64,000 nucleotides of DNA from Cinclus cinclus (GCF_963662255.1 NC_085050.1:25972631-26036630), one strand, 5' to 3'. Shown: positions 1 to 13,353, counted from the stretch's first letter. Numbers and translations: made by a program. Notes: generated from the sequence alone by a model not told the origin.

Positions 1-2077
1 CTTTGAAGTGAAAAGCAATCAAAAACCGTTCTTCAAAAGGAGTAAAAACTATATTAAATTATGTAAGTATAGTTTTAGTTCCTTTTCTCTATGACTCTAG
101 GAATACTGTCTGAGAAAAAAAAATAGTACTGTGGAGCGTTTGCTCAGACGTTTTAGAAACGCTATTTTGGTACTAGTGTTAGAGATAGACTGGGAGTTGA
201 TATTTCCCTAGTTCCAGGTCAATGATGACATATACTGCTGGAGATGCACATATACTCTGATTGTGACTGACAGAGGCTGTTCCTAATGGAATGCGTTGAA
301 CAGAGACAAGAAACCGAGCCAAAAACAAAATGTGAAAATGGATTCAGCATCATCAGTGATTTCATTTTAGTGGCTGAGGAGGAGGCTTCTCTGGATCTTG
401 GGATTTGCACTGAGTGTACAAAAGATATGAATGATTTCCCAACCATCTGATATGGCAATTTGGAGGCAGTTCAGTGTGGCAGCACTGCTAGGGCTGTGTG
501 AGCTGGCTGGCAGTGTGGTGGCACTCACTGACCCAGAGCTGCTGCACCGTAGAGGGGATCCCAGATTTTCAGATTGTATGTATTGAATCTGCATTTTTTT
601 CCTTAGGTTTTGAAGAGAAATGTAAATCAAATGTTTGAGATTTTATCACTTTTTGGCTCTTAAACCATACAAATGTTTTCAACTATTTCTCTACAATCAT
701 TTGAGTCCCTGACTGTTTTCATTGTCAGCTTACTGCATCTAGAGAAAAATGTCTGTCAATAGCGTGAAGTTTGGTAGCGGAACAAAATGCTAGGCATGAG
801 GGCATAGCAACCCTATAGAGACCAGGATGCTGAAGATTCCAATTCCTGCATCTTTTCTTCTGTGACTTTGGATTAAATCACTTGCCATTTGTGTACACTT
901 TGCTTCAGTTGGGAAAAGGAGACTATAGTGCTCTGCAGTTTTTCAGGGCTGTTTCTGTAATCTTTATGGAGGTCTTGACCCTGCATACTCAGGGGCCAAA
1001 AGATTGTGCCCTGTGAGAGTTTGTGTGTCAGAGACCATGAGCACTTTTTCAAGTGGTTTGACTATTACTGCTAAGAAACATTTCACAAAAGTAAATTAAT
1101 ATTTCAAAATATTACCTGTCACAAAGCACAGCCCTTGCTCAGATAATCTTGTAATGTTGCAACAGTACTTCTTGTACTTCCTCATCATGCTCAGACTTGT
1201 GCTGTTTCTCAGCTTCTACTCTAAGCACCTTTGTGTCTTGCAGAGTATGAAATTGCTTGACACGTGCTGATATAAGTAGCATGTCCTTCTTTCTGATATC
1301 TTCCATTATAAAATGTATTAAAATTTTACACAAAACCCTTCATGAAAACTTTCATTAAAATAATTTAATCTATTTTTAAATATATAAAAGAATAAACTGA
1401 AGTTACTGAAATCACTGTAGATAGCATATGCCACTGTGTAAATGAAATAACTGCAGAGGGCTTTGATCATCAAATTACATTGTACTGAATGGTGAGAGCT
1501 CTTAAGTTCACACTGTGGTTATTTGTAATGCTACAGGAGCAACTAGAAAGCTCTGAATATGCTTTTTATGAAGCTGCACTGTCTTTCCAAGAGTGTGTCG
1601 AACAAATGACCATGTTGTAAGTCTGGCAAGAGTCACACCTTTCTGACTTCTAAAGGCTTGCAAAGTAAACTAAATTTTATTCCACACATTGTATTAATAC
1701 AAGATAAAAATTATGTACTCCAAATGCATATTTGCACACAGAGAGGAAAACACTGAAGGGTTTACATGATGCTCTTACTCGTGTCCTATAGTGAATTCTT
1801 CAGTAAGTGTGATTTTTGCATAACTACTCCAGGGAGTTTTGGTACATTTTATTTGCTCAGCATGTTATGTTTTGAAGAATGTGTTTGCACTAAAACACAT
1901 ATTCTGCATGCATAGATACTGCCTTGAGCTGGTGTTGTCACTTAAATGGACACATTTCTCATTCTGTGAATAGCACATCTTAGAATAACAATGCAGCAAT
2001 AAAAAACAAACAGCAATAATAACAACAACACTTTTTCTTGAATTAAAAATATTTTTTCTGTGTTTTTCTATTTCAAG
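1..2077. other. Upstream sequence, probably CWH43 intron
   Basis: AT-rich sequence before the first exon I can read. CWH43 is normally about 700 residues with an N-terminal multi-pass membrane half, and none of that half was recognised here. The earlier exons therefore lie upstream of the window, or are too short or diverged to see by eye. No repeats of known family were recognised. This stretch being intronic is inferred from the acceptor at 2076-2077, not shown directly. Confidence 0.6.
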
Positions 2078-2157
2078 TGTTGTGGCTGTTGGTTGGTGTT
2101 GGTTTGCTTGGATTGGGTTTACGTTATAGAACTTACCAGAAGAAGTTGGGCCAAGGG
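2078..2157 (+). CDS. CWH43: CWH43 exon: last transmembrane segment and linker
   Basis: The acceptor is tttcaag|T and the donor is ggg|gtgagt. The exon begins at codon position 2 and ends on a codon boundary. It encodes a hydrophobic stretch ([14 protein letters not shown]) followed by a basic juxtamembrane linker ([12 protein letters not shown]). This is the boundary between the membrane half and the soluble domain. Confidence 0.8.
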
Positions 2158-5100
2158 GTGAGTAGTGTGTTTGTGAGAATGGTAACTTGCAAATATACAA
2201 TAAAATGTGTGTGTGATAGCTTAAGTGTGTTAATTGCTGCTGAAGAAATCTTTGTAACCAAGTATTCAGAAAAACTAATGTGTTAATGAAGATGCAAATA
2301 TTTAATTTATAAATTAATGTCAAATGTAAATGTCTGGGTCTTTGGAGATTCATAGTGATGCTATGAAGGAAAAAATACTTTGAAAATTTCGTAGATTCTT
2401 GTCTCATATGTTAAATTTGAACATTACTTTTAAAAATTAGTTTATTTGAATTGTATTCAAACTGGACAATGCTGTTAGCAGCCTGATCTCATGTAGGGGG
2501 AGTTTGAACAGATAACTTCCTGAGGTTTCTTCCAGGTGAAGGAATTCTATGGTTCTATATCATAACTCTGAACTGAAGCTCTCTGAAAAGTTGGTTGACA
2601 TAGATCAGACTTAGACTAGGTAGGGAAAATGAATAAAAATTTGAAGAGTCCGGTTTTCTATCTTGCAAGAAGATAGGTATTGCAAAGGTAATGAATAACA
2701 AGATGGCTAACACTCATGGAGTTTGGTGTTAGATTCACAAATGCACACAGATTTATAGGGTTGACCTTCTTTTTTCAATTAATTTAGGTTTGTAGTACCA
2801 TATTGTGTGGCAAAAAGTGGTTAATTCCCCTTAGTAACATGAAAAAATGCATTGTCTCTTTCCTCTTCATTTATTTACTATTACTTGTACAAATTCATTT
2901 TAAGTATGATGGCTTTTATTCCCCTGTTAATAGCAGATTTAGTCTTTTGTAATTCTGACGGCTTTATTAGGAGGATATATTGGTTAAAACATCTCATCTC
3001 GTTTGTCTTTTATGGCACCATATGTCTGGTGTTGTTTACTGCAAAGCTATAATATATAAAATTTAAATTTTATTTTACATTTTTCCATTTATTTTTTGAG
3101 GTTCCCAAAAGAGATTTCTCTGCTCTGATCTGGCCTTTTAGATTTGGATATGACAATGAAGGTTGGTCTAATTTGGAAGGATCAGCTAATTTGCTCAATC
3201 AGACAGGTAACTCTTTTATTCCCTACTTCATTTATATTTGGGAGGATTTATTTGAAGAGACAGAAATGAAAACACATGCTTGGTAACTGAGGCCATTTTT
3301 GCATTAACACAAGAACCTGTGTTTAGTGGTTTTCTCCTCAATTCGTGAACAGTTCCAATACAATGACTTCAGTCAAAAATCCATTTGCAGAGGTGATAAT
3401 TTGTTTAATATATTTTAAAGAAGTTTCTGGTCAGAGGAAAGACTTTATTTCTTGTTTGGATTTTTCTTCTCGTATTGCTGATGAGTTACATGTCTGCAGA
3501 GAAATTCTTTGCATAAATGAAATAATATTCTTTTAGATAAAATACAATGGTATCTACAAAAGGATATTTACTTTTAGATAAAATGCAATGTATTGTAACA
3601 TTTCTGTGAGGTCTTTTTAGATGTGAAACATTATATAATTGTTAAAGGGTGTGAAATTCAAATGCCCTAAACAATGAATACAGAGAAGAAAGTTTCCATC
3701 ACTGAGGCAGAGCAATGTATACAAGAAAAGTAGTGATTGTAGCTTGGCTGTCATGATTTTACTATAAAGAAGAGTGCCTTAACTGTTGCTCATGGGCAGG
3801 ATTTTGGTTGAAAAATTATCTATAGGAAATGAAGAATTTGGACTCAACATGAGCACTGTTGCAGAGGGCATTGAAAGGAATTGGCCAGTAGTGCTTGCAG
3901 GTGCTACTTTTTTCCTGCGATACCCATGAGATAGGGTGGACAGGGGACTGACAGTTTGAGATCTAAAGCAATTCTGGGAATTAAAAAATGTCCATGCTGC
4001 CATGACAGCATTTGTTGTTCTCCAGTCCACCACAGGGTTTTCCTGAGTAGCTCAGGCTTTGCAGACCCAAGCAATGAAAAGGCATTGGCAGGTGCTCCTG
4101 TGCAAGTCTTGATTTTCTAGCAGAGATACATGGGTGTCAGTGAAGACACTGATTTTAACTATGTTCACTCCATTGTCCCATGACCAAAGGTTCAGAGAGC
4201 TGGGCTATGTTGGCCATCTGGTGATGTGAGAAAACAGACAGAGAAAACAATTTAATGAATTGAAATTTGGAGCCCTCTTCTACATAAATAATTCATAGCT
4301 CATGTCTGGGTGATTATTTATCTTTGCATGTTTATTTATGAATTTTAATGAATGCATTCATTTCTGGTATCTATAGTTTAAATTAATGAATATTAGAAAA
4401 ATTGATTATCTGGTTATGTCCATTGGCATTTCTGTAGGGTAATGAAATATCACTTCTAAAAAAGACAATTGGTAAGTCCAAAAGGCAGCAAATTCCAAAA
4501 TATAAATTAAGAAATCATAATTTCTAATAGATGGAAACAGTATTCTGGAGTTTCATGGAGTTTATGTAAAATACTACATTAACATTGTCAGTAAATGCAT
4601 TCAGAGTTTGGCTAGATATTCCTCTAAGAAGACTTCCTGATTTTGAGAGACTCAAAGAAAAGAGTGGCTATTTGCTTTAGGATAGGGGCTGTCTTTAAAG
4701 GTGTGGTAGATGTGCATTCCTTGGGCTCACCTCTCTTTTGGAAGAGTGAAGATGCAACATGTAATGGCTTTTGCAACTGGAATTTCTGTCCAGGCCTGGA
4801 GGGACCCAACATCAACCCTTCTTAATGCTTGCAGTTACTGTTTCTGTGGTCAGCATGTATGCTACTGGTGTAGCCTGGGAATCCCCTTCAGAACTCTGAG
4901 CTCCCATTTCCCCTACTGGCAATGCTTTAAACTGCTGCATATGATATTTCGAAAGCAAAAAATCTTCTGTGGGGCTGGATGGTCATAATTCCTTATGGAA
5001 GGGCTGTGGATGAAATGGTGACTTGATTTGCCTTCCTGTGTAGGAGAGCACTCTAAGAGGGGCATAACTGCAGCAAGAGGGGAGCACTTGGAGCACTTGT

Positions 5101-8100
5101 TGGTGCTGCAGCAGCTCTACTGACCTGCTGCTCAAGCTGAGTCTGAATTATTCAGCCATCCTGTGTGCAGCTTGCAGACTTCCCACCTTCCTTCAGGCAT
5201 GAGCAAGTGTTTCCTAGATGCCAGTTCCTCAAGGGAACTGCACAGTTCTTCCTGTATCCTGCAGTTAAAATATAGTGGAAGCCATCGTGTTCCCCTGGCA
5301 AAACCACACCTCTGCATGTAAACAGGGAGGGACAGCAGTGCTGTGAGAAGGCGAGGTGGCTGCAGGTGGTCAGCAATTCACTGGGGCTGCAAACCCCCTC
5401 TGTTACTGGGCCTTGGGGCTGATGCAAAGTTGCTCTGGACTGAAAAATTATTGTGACAACAGCATCGAGCTGTGCCTTGCACAGGACACTTTGAAGCACA
5501 GTAGGATTTGGTAGATGAAGGGAAGTGCAGATGTGTTATGTAGTGTTTGTTCATCAGATTGAAAACAGTAGACTTGCTACTGTGCTGTTAATTTGTGTGT
5601 GCCCAGTACCTCTAATGCTTTTGAAATGGCACAAGGTCTGCACACAGGCCAGCTTTATTCTGCAGTCTCATGTATCTCTGGTTATGCACCAAGGATGAGC
5701 TATGGCAAGCAGACACTAAATGCATTTTAATCATAATTTATGTGGCATGCAGTAGCCAAAAGTTTAGGAATGACTTTGTTGATAACGCTGATTTGCCTTG
5801 AGTGACCCCTGAAGGGCTTGTGTCCATCCCTCTGTAATCAAAATAATGACATTATGTAGTTATGTGTAAGCCCCATATATAGGTAACAGTTAAAAATGTG
5901 AAAATGTTTTTCTTTTTTCCCCTCCCATCTTAGAAGCAGATTTTATCACTATTATAGAGAGTGATGCCTCTAAACCATTCATTGGAAACCATGATCCAAC
6001 AATGTGGCTAGGAGAAAGACTGGGATTTTATACAGATTTTGGTCCAAGCACAAGAGATCACACTTGGGGGTGAGTCATCTTTCATGCACAGTGATAGTAA
6101 AGAGATGTAAATATATTGCCCAGTACAAACTGCACTGATACAGAAGCAAGGAATAGTTGGAATAGTAATCACTATAATCACTCGTTGAAGCTTGTCCTTT
6201 AGGAACAGGCTTTGATTCATCAGCATTACCATGCAATGTGGATGGAGTTTTCTGATTGCTAAACATGATCAGATTTTGGTGCCTGTCCGCATAAGCCACT
6301 TAGGTTTTAGTGATGCAGAGAATGGTATCCTGCCCTTTAATGTACAGATTTGGAGGTTTAGCATTCCAAGTACTGTATCTAGTGCTCTTTTCACATTATT
6401 TTGTTTTGGGCTATGAGAATTTTATATTTTAGACTTAAAAATGTGATAACAGTTGGAAAATGTAGCACATCAGGAGATAAGAGAAATTTTGAATTCATTA
6501 AATCTAGGTTGGGCTGTATAATGAGAAATGGGAATAGAAAGGTACATGTCTGTTTGACCAGATATTTGTGTCTAATTTTACCTTAATGCTTGACCACCTA
6601 CCAGTTGCATGTCTTTTAATATCTTTGTTCTCTGGAAAAATACTGGCATATAGTGTGGCTTTTTTTTTTTCAGGGGGATATGCACATTTCTATGGCAGAT
6701 GGAACTTCCTATGTCACAATGACTAATTTTTGCCATATGTGAGGGGCATTTAGTAACTTCCTTCTTCCAGACCCTGTTTATTTGACGCAGAATGGGGCAG
6801 AGGAGTGATTCTCTGAGATTTTACTAATGAAATACATTGAAAAACCTGATGCAAAATGTCCAAACAGAAACTGAAAAAAGAGAAATCTCCCATTTTAAAG
6901 ATGTATTTCTACCTACTTCTACTTCTAATAAAACACTTTTTAATTTCTGGTAGTATAAAATTCTGTTTTGTCCAAAATACTGATAATGAAAAGCTTAGTG
7001 AAAGAATTAATATTTATGGAATGATATTTCTTAGCATAGGAATTAACTTGATAATATATTTTTAGACGTGTAGTTAAGCAGTATTTTAGAGGGAAACTTT
7101 GTGTATTCAGAAAAATCCACTGGGGATGATTTGTATTCTGGTCGTACAGTTTTTTTCAGTGACTGCTAGTCTTCTGCTCACATTTATCTGCTTAGTCTCA
7201 CCTTTGATGCTTGTGAATCACAACATGTAACTTTTTGCCTCTCCTCATGTAGGATTATGGCACTATCCAGGTATCCAATCGTAAAATCAACCCATCACCT
7301 CCTTCCATCTCCAGAGGGAGAGATTGCACCTGCCATCTCCCTGACTGTCAACTTCACAGGGAAGCTGGTTGATTTTGTTGTCGCTCACTTCGGAAATGAA
7401 GAGTGTGTATTCTACTTATTTTTATGCAGAGTGTACAAAGTCATGTAATGTAATATGCGAATTTCTGGGTTTCCTTTTGTACCCTTTAAAATCTACTGCT
7501 GTACTACTGGTTCTATCAGGGCACATTTGAAGAGATACTATGACAGTTTAAAATTGAGTAAACTACTGGTTTAAAATTTTGAAGCATTTTTTAAGGTAGG
7601 GCAAATGCGTAATGCAAAACTCGGCTGAACCTACCATTGGAATTACTAGAGATATAAAGATACAGTTCTGCAAAATCACAGCAAATGATAGGGCTACAGG
7701 TGCATGTCAGTGCAGGATAGCATCCTTCTTTTTGCATGTGGAACAGATGTATTACATTCCACAATGAGTGCAGATAAGTACAGTTAGATAGCTTTGATGA
7801 AAAAAATGTTATTTAAAAAAAAACAAAACCGAGTAACAAATCCGAATCCCCCAAGAAAGGACAGTGTTCAAACAGCAACAAAATTATCCATCAGTGTCCT
7901 TCTGAGAGTGTGCAAGTGGAAATTGGAAGTCTGATCTCTGAATTCAGAAAAGCAATATTATACTGATAAAAGTAAGTGATGGAAAAGAATAAGGTATATA
8001 TTTCAGTTCTTGAAAACAGTGCTTTGATTACTTGTGTATAATGAATATTAATAAGAGACAGGTTTGTGAGTGCTCCACGTAGCTGTAATTTCTGTTATAT

Positions 8101-11100
8101 TTGATGGGATATCTAGTAAGTTTTTGGCTATGTAGTAAGATTTGGAATTAAAAAAAGGTACAATTTATGGAGAGGCAAATTTATGGATGGGGGCAGAATA
8201 TTATAACACGAAGAAGCTGCTCAGAAAGCCATAGGAATTCTCTGTATCCCATTTCCTTCCCCTGAGTAGAAACTACACCAAACACGCAAATTGTTTATAG
8301 ATTTCCTATTTATTAAGCAAATACGGTTGTCAGAAATCACTCCCCATTTTTAACTCTGGAAAGGAATTTAATTCTGTGCCTCACACAGATGATTAGACTT
8401 GCCTGTCTGAGAAACTGTTTGTCAAAGTAAAAGAAAATAACACTGTATTATCCCCTCTCCAAGAAATGAGATAAAGATGAAGGAGAAAATATGAGGAGAC
8501 ACATGGGAAATGAGTGCAAATTAGATTGTGTTTTAGAGGGGAATGAATTTGTAACTAAATACTGCTCATAACTGCTCATTTTTAATATTTTTCTTCTGCT
8601 GCTTAGGTTGACATAGACTATAGAATATTGAATGACTAGGGTTGTTTTTAAATATGATTTATAAAATGTGGGACTCAAGCTATGCCTGTGCCTTTAAAAA
8701 GATCCTATCTTCTGGAGAGGTGCATCCTGTAAAGAGCAGGTAGCTGAGCAGGCAACTTCACATACACCTAGATCAGTCTTCTACTCAAGAGGTTTTTTTG
8801 GAGTTTTTTGTCTCCTGTCTGTGTCCTCTTTCTCCCTAATACAGTTGCTTCAGTCAAAAGTACCACTATTTAGAAAGCATAACTGCACTTAAATTTTTGT
8901 CTTCTTTTAGGTTTACAGGTTCCAAAATCATCTCTCTCTGTCAATGTTATTTAGCCCAGACTTCAAAAATCTAGTACACAACATGATTTACGCAACAGTT
9001 TAAAGTCAATATCATGAATAATCGTAGAAAGAGAACTGCTCTTGCACTATTTTATGACAAATCCTAGGACAGGGAATGGCATCCGATGAAGTATTTTACC
9101 AGGCTCCACTTAGACTATCACTTTTCGTCATGTTGGAACTCTTGTGTAAATCTTGTTAGACATGTGAAATACATGTCAAATTTAATTAAGTGATGCTAAT
9201 GGGATGATGTAACTCCAGTTACATTTCATTAATTATGGGACCCAGACTTTAAGACTTTGTTTACTGTGATCTATCCATAATAAAAATTTTTTAGTATGTA
9301 AGTTCTTTGTTATGTACCACATTGTGCTAGCACAGTTAAATTTTAAGTGCAAGCACAGACAAAGCCTTAGATAACCAAAACACTAACATTCACATTTCCT
9401 AGTGACAGTATCAGTATTAAAAGCAAAACAGTAATAGAAAATGTTGTTCCTGTAATGGATAGAAAGAGAATGTGTACTACATCTACCATGACCATATGGC
9501 TTTTATAAAATGGAGTGATAATTTTGAATCAATGAGCTTTCTGTGAACTTTCATCGTCTCCAATACTGAGCAACAAAAATGGTACCAGATTAATTTGTGG
9601 TTTACTATGTCATAGCACAAAGATTGTGAGCTAAACTGTATATGTGTTAAAGTCTTTTCCATTTCTTTCAGAGAGGACTTGGACAGAAAACTCCAAGCAA
9701 TAGCTGTTTCAAAGCTATTGAAGACTAGCTCTAAGCAAGTTGTATTTCTAGGATACATCACTTCAGCTCCTGGATCCAGAGACTATACTGAATTAATAAA
9801 AAATGGAAATGTGCAGGTAACATAAAAATGCTGCATCTTTAGAGAAAATATATATTGGAAATACTCAGCTTAATATTTCAAATTGGTAGCTTAAATACAG
9901 ACAGAGAAGAAAACACATGCCTGTTTTTAAATACATTCTTTATCTGCCTCATATCTTGCAGAGAAGGTGGAGTTACACAGTGAAAGAACAAGAGGCAATG
10001 GACAGCAGCTGCCCCAAGAGAAATGTCAGTTAAAAGAAATAAAAAGTTGCAGGGTTGTCAAGGATAAGAACAGGGGCTTGGTGAAGTGGTGAAACTTTTG
10101 TCCTTGGACATACTCAAAAGTTAGCCCTCATAAGGCCCTGAGCAACCTGCCTGATGTGACTTTAGCCAGGGTTAGAAGCAGATGACCTCTAGACAGCCTC
10201 TAATTCTGTTATTCTTTTGTTTTTAAAATGACCTCTGCATTAAGAGAGATCAAAAAAGTTGTCTGATTTGCCCATGTTTAACAGTGAGCTTTTTTCTTTC
10301 TACCTTATTAAAATGTTTCAGGCAAAATATTTTTCTGCAGTGAGTTTACACCTTACTCCTGTTACTGATTTAAAGCCTACCCAGATGAACACTTACCTTA
10401 TTTGTTTGACTTCTTTTCCCTTTTGCTTCTAGGATATTGACAGTACAGATCAGGACAGGTGGTGTAGCTATATTATGTATCGTGGAGTAATAAGGTATGT
10501 TAAAGTGGATCACTTGTAGGTTTAAGTATCTTTATGGTTATCAGTTCTATTCAGAAGATAGAATTTTTGAACTATGATTTAGGGTTTGTTGAAGCAAAAT
10601 GCTGATCTAATCCAGCCAATTGTTATGCTGGATTTAGTGGAAACTTGAGCCGTATAAGCCCATATTGAGGCACAGGACCTATGCACTCCATATCTTTTAA
10701 TACCAAATTGCTTGTAAATCATTCTCTTGGGGATGTTTGGACTGGAATGGAATTCAGCTTATGCTAAATAAACTATGCAAATGATGCAGTGTTCACAAGT
10801 TGTAAACTTGATGGCTGTCTTAACAGTATTGAGTAAAAAAGAAAAAAATGCAACTAAAAAAACCTCAATTAAAATGCTATTTGCAATTTGGATTTTTCTC
10901 ATTATTCATTCAATTGATGCTTGAGTTTCTTTCTTGAATATTGAAATCTTTTCAGTGAAAATTTGGTGATCTTATCCCTGCACTCATATTCTAAAGCTGT
11001 AATTTTAATTAAAGGTTTTTAGATATAGAACTTATTTATATTGCCAAACACTTAGGTTTTTTTCAGTTTTTATGTTTGTGACATGGTGTTATGATCCTGT

Positions 11101-13013
11101 TTATTGAGCACTTTCAGTTTTTTGAAGGTGAGATTCACAGAAATGGAAAACTGTGTTGATAAGTTAAAGCATAACTCTTGGGGGAAAAAAATACATTCAT
11201 TAAGAATGTGGTGACATTGTCTTGAGTTATTTCTTCAAACTCACTCTTCTCATATTTGATAGACTGGGTTATGCCCGCATATCTCATGCGGGTTTGAGTG
11301 ATTCAGAAGTCCAGATGGCCAAATTTAGAATCCCAGATCACGTGGATAGCTATGTTGACAATGACAGAATTGTCACTGATCCCAGCCAAGTTCCTGAGGA
11401 CATCCATTTCAATCCCAGGTGAGTAGGATTCATCAGAAGTGAAGGGGATGATGTACCTGGCATCTTGTAAAAGAGTAGTCAAGGAACAAAATTATTTGCA
11501 AAGTGAGAGGCACTGATCATTACCCAACTGAGCAGAAGAGTAGGAGTCAAGATCTTCTGATTTGTAATTCCATTTTTTGGATTGATTTGGCATGTACCCT
11601 GGGAAAATCAGCCTGTTGTGTCACAGCAGAAATTACAAGTAATGCTCATTTCACCCAGGCAGTTTCTGAGATTGTTTGATAGGGATATTTGCCAAATGGT
11701 GTGGTGACTCATTTGATAGATGATTAAAGATCTCCCATGTTTCTCAGTACTTCAGAGTTTGGGCTCTTCATATACTGTTACTAAGAATATCTAATACAAT
11801 ATATGCATTAAATACTTTTTTGCATAATCACTTTAAAACATACCATATAGTACCAAAAATTAAAGAGAACACCTGAGGCAGTCTGTTGCATGTGTCAAAA
11901 AGGGAAAAAAAAAGGCCTAGGTTTAGTGTAAAAGAGTTATTTATTTCTAAATTGCTGTCGTTTTCCCACTGGTATTGCATAAGGAAGAGATATAAGGAGA
12001 AAGATGTTTATTCTAGTATTATTATCAGTGAAAGAATCATGAAGTTTGTGATAGATGTTGCCACAGAGAAATAATTCCTAGTAATGCCATGTTTACTACT
12101 CCTAACATGCATAATGCAGAATATATTACTTTCTCTTATCCATCCAACAGTTGAGCTTACTCATTTTTTATGTACCACTCAGCCACTGGCTTCCTGTCTA
12201 AGCAGGAGTTTGCCCAGACTTTTCCACATGATGGAACTTGCCTACAGTTAGCATTCACATTCAGATTTTTCTCAGTTAATTTCACCACAGAATTTTGTCC
12301 TAATTTCTTTTGTCTGCCTATGATGAGAAAATGTTTACCATATTGGAAAAGATTTAACTTTTTCTGATTAACTCTGCTTCTCAAGAAATACAGTGGCACT
12401 GCTCTTAAATATCACTTAGCACTGATATTTGGAATAAGTACTCCATTTTACTTTTTTAAGTCTGTCTACCATAATAGTCAGTTGTCAAAACTTTCATATT
12501 TAAATTTGATGTGAAAAATTGCAATTTTCACCTTAGTTTTCAAAAGCAAGATGTACAATATTAATAACAGTGTTGACTGTTTTGAAACTATGGATGTTTA
12601 AATTGTACCTCTACTTGAAATCAGGACTAAAAAACTTCTCTTAAAATTTAAGTAGAAAAATGCAACACTCAGCTTTTTCAGCTGGAGTTCCAATTATAGA
12701 CTGCCTATAGCATCAGTGGAATCAAAGTAATAAATTGTCTCCACTACACTCGAAGACCTTTAGTAGGAGAGAGTACATAGAACATGATTTACATTTAATA
12801 GAGTTGGGGCCTGTTTCTGAAAAAAATTGCCTAGCACATTCAGAAGTCGGGTAGTAATTGTATGATTTAATTGCATGGGTTAAATAATGTTGTAATAGTG
12901 TTGCTCTTTTGAATGTTTTTCTTAGGTTTGGATCTTATAAAGATGGACATAATTATGTGCCTATTCATCATTTTCATATGAGCACTCCTAAATATTTTAA
13001 ACGGATGAATTAG
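2078..13013 (+). CDS. CWH43: CWH43 (PGAP2-interacting protein), C-terminal coding exons, partial at 5' end
   Basis: Eight exons join in frame: 2078-2157, 3101-3206, 5934-6069, 7253-7402, 9672-9816, 10433-10494, 11263-11418 and 12926-13013 (stop TAG 13011-13013). They encode about 307 residues, the C-terminal 44% of a protein usually near 700. The product starts with the end of a hydrophobic segment ([16 protein letters not shown]) and continues into the endonuclease/exonuclease/phosphatase-like domain. Landmarks are [13 protein letters not shown], the acidic [70 protein letters not shown] and the terminal [18 protein letters not shown]. Yeast Cwh43 remodels GPI-anchor lipid to ceramide in the secretory pathway, and the vertebrate protein is also implicated in GPI-anchored protein processing. 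All splice sites are GT-AG and all phases match. The reading frame is intact, so the gene looks functional. The 5' half lies outside the window. Confidence 0.93.
2470..2560 (+). repeat. CR1 LINE 3'-end fragment
   Basis: Contains cctgatctcatgtaggggg, then a diverged 'gataacttcctgaggtttc' and a terminal ggaattctatggttctatat. This matches the usual avian CR1 3' tail (a gatgatctcc..ggtcccttccaac-type stretch, then ATTCTATG units). It is short and 5'-truncated, inside a CWH43 intron. Confidence 0.7.
3101..3206 (+). CDS. CWH43: CWH43 exon: start of the EEP-like domain
   Basis: The acceptor is ttttttgag|G and the donor is acag|gtaact. It encodes [20 protein letters not shown] and on to the end of the first helix, a block strongly conserved in CWH43. 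It ends with one base of the next codon. Confidence 0.92.
3530..3590. repeat. Short local duplication
   Basis: The 20-base word cttttagataaaatacaatg at 3530 recurs at 3571 with one change (g for a). The copies are 41 bases apart. It is intronic and has no recognised function. Confidence 0.7.
5934..6069 (+). CDS. CWH43: CWH43 exon: acidic metal-site region (IIESD)
   Basis: The acceptor is the first AG of a tagaag tandem acceptor, and the donor is ttggg|gtgagt. It encodes [18 protein letters not shown] and then [20 protein letters not shown]. The glutamate in IIESD sits where EEP-fold enzymes carry a metal-binding glutamate; this role is inferred from the fold. Confidence 0.94.
7253..7402 (+). 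CDS. CWH43: CWH43 exon: RYPIV / AHFGN block
   Basis: The acceptor is catgtag|G. It encodes [13 protein letters not shown], then [18 protein letters not shown], then [10 protein letters not shown]. The donor is a weak gtgtgt after AATGAAGA. It was chosen because it gives the right phase and the same spacing as the mammalian protein. Confidence 0.92.
9672..9816 (+). CDS. CWH43: CWH43 exon: [13 protein letters not shown] block
   Basis: The acceptor is tttcag|A and the donor is gtgcag|gtaaca. It encodes [16 protein letters not shown], then [19 protein letters not shown], ending on a codon boundary at NGNVQ. Confidence 0.94.
9980..10217 (+). repeat. CR1 LINE 3'-end, degraded
   Basis: Pieces in CR1 order are: agaacaagaggcaatgg, ggtgaagtggtgaaac, tccttggacatactcaaaag, ggccctgagcaacctgcctg, gatgacctctagacagcctc and a decayed terminal attctgttattct. 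Internal parts are lost or scrambled, which suggests an old insertion. It lies in the CWH43 intron after exon 9672-9816. Confidence 0.75.
10433..10494 (+). CDS. CWH43: CWH43 exon: [11 protein letters not shown] block
   Basis: The acceptor is gcttctag|G and the donor is ataag|gtatgt. The 62-nt exon encodes [20 protein letters not shown] plus two bases of an arginine codon completed by the next exon. Confidence 0.93.
11263..11418 (+). CDS. CWH43: CWH43 exon: [14 protein letters not shown] block
   Basis: The acceptor is tttgatag|A and the donor is cccag|gtgagt. It encodes [20 protein letters not shown] and then a more variable segment before DIHFNPR. The segment [20 protein letters not shown] is the least conserved part of the readable protein, compared with my recall of the human sequence. 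Confidence 0.94.
12926..13013 (+). CDS. CWH43: CWH43 last coding exon and stop
   Basis: The acceptor is tttttcttag|G. It encodes [20 protein letters not shown] and PKYFKRMN, then TAG. The histidine-rich GHNY...HHFHM block closes the catalytic-like domain. The tail is a few residues longer than the mammalian tail as I recall it. Confidence 0.94.
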
Positions 13014-13353
13014 AGCAAGAAAATAAAGTATTATTGAGACCATCAAGAAAGGTTTGTTGTTTGAAGCTGAATTGGCAGCCAAGAAGACTGCACTGTTTAA
13101 GGATGAGCCACTCCCATGCTGCACAGTGCTGTGAATGTCTATGTATTAGTTGGTGACTTTTTTCTCTAATGAGCTGCTATCACTGTTAGGGGGGGAAGAT
13201 GCATGCTTTTTGATAAACTGGTATCTACCTCGGCCAGATACCTGCTTTGCATACAACAAAGCAAGGGTGGGAACTTGCTTTGGCAACAACTTCTTCAGCT
13301 TTTGTGGAGGCATCACATACCATGAAGTTTCAGAGTGCTGTTGCTGTTATTGT

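Noticed and set aside
1..2077. Search for the preceding CWH43 membrane-domain exon
   Set aside because: No segment combined an acceptor, a hydrophobic open frame and a donor of the needed phase convincingly enough to report.
1865..2407. 180-codon open frame on the - strand
   Set aside because: Antisense across a real CWH43 exon and flanking intron; AT-rich, with no motif.
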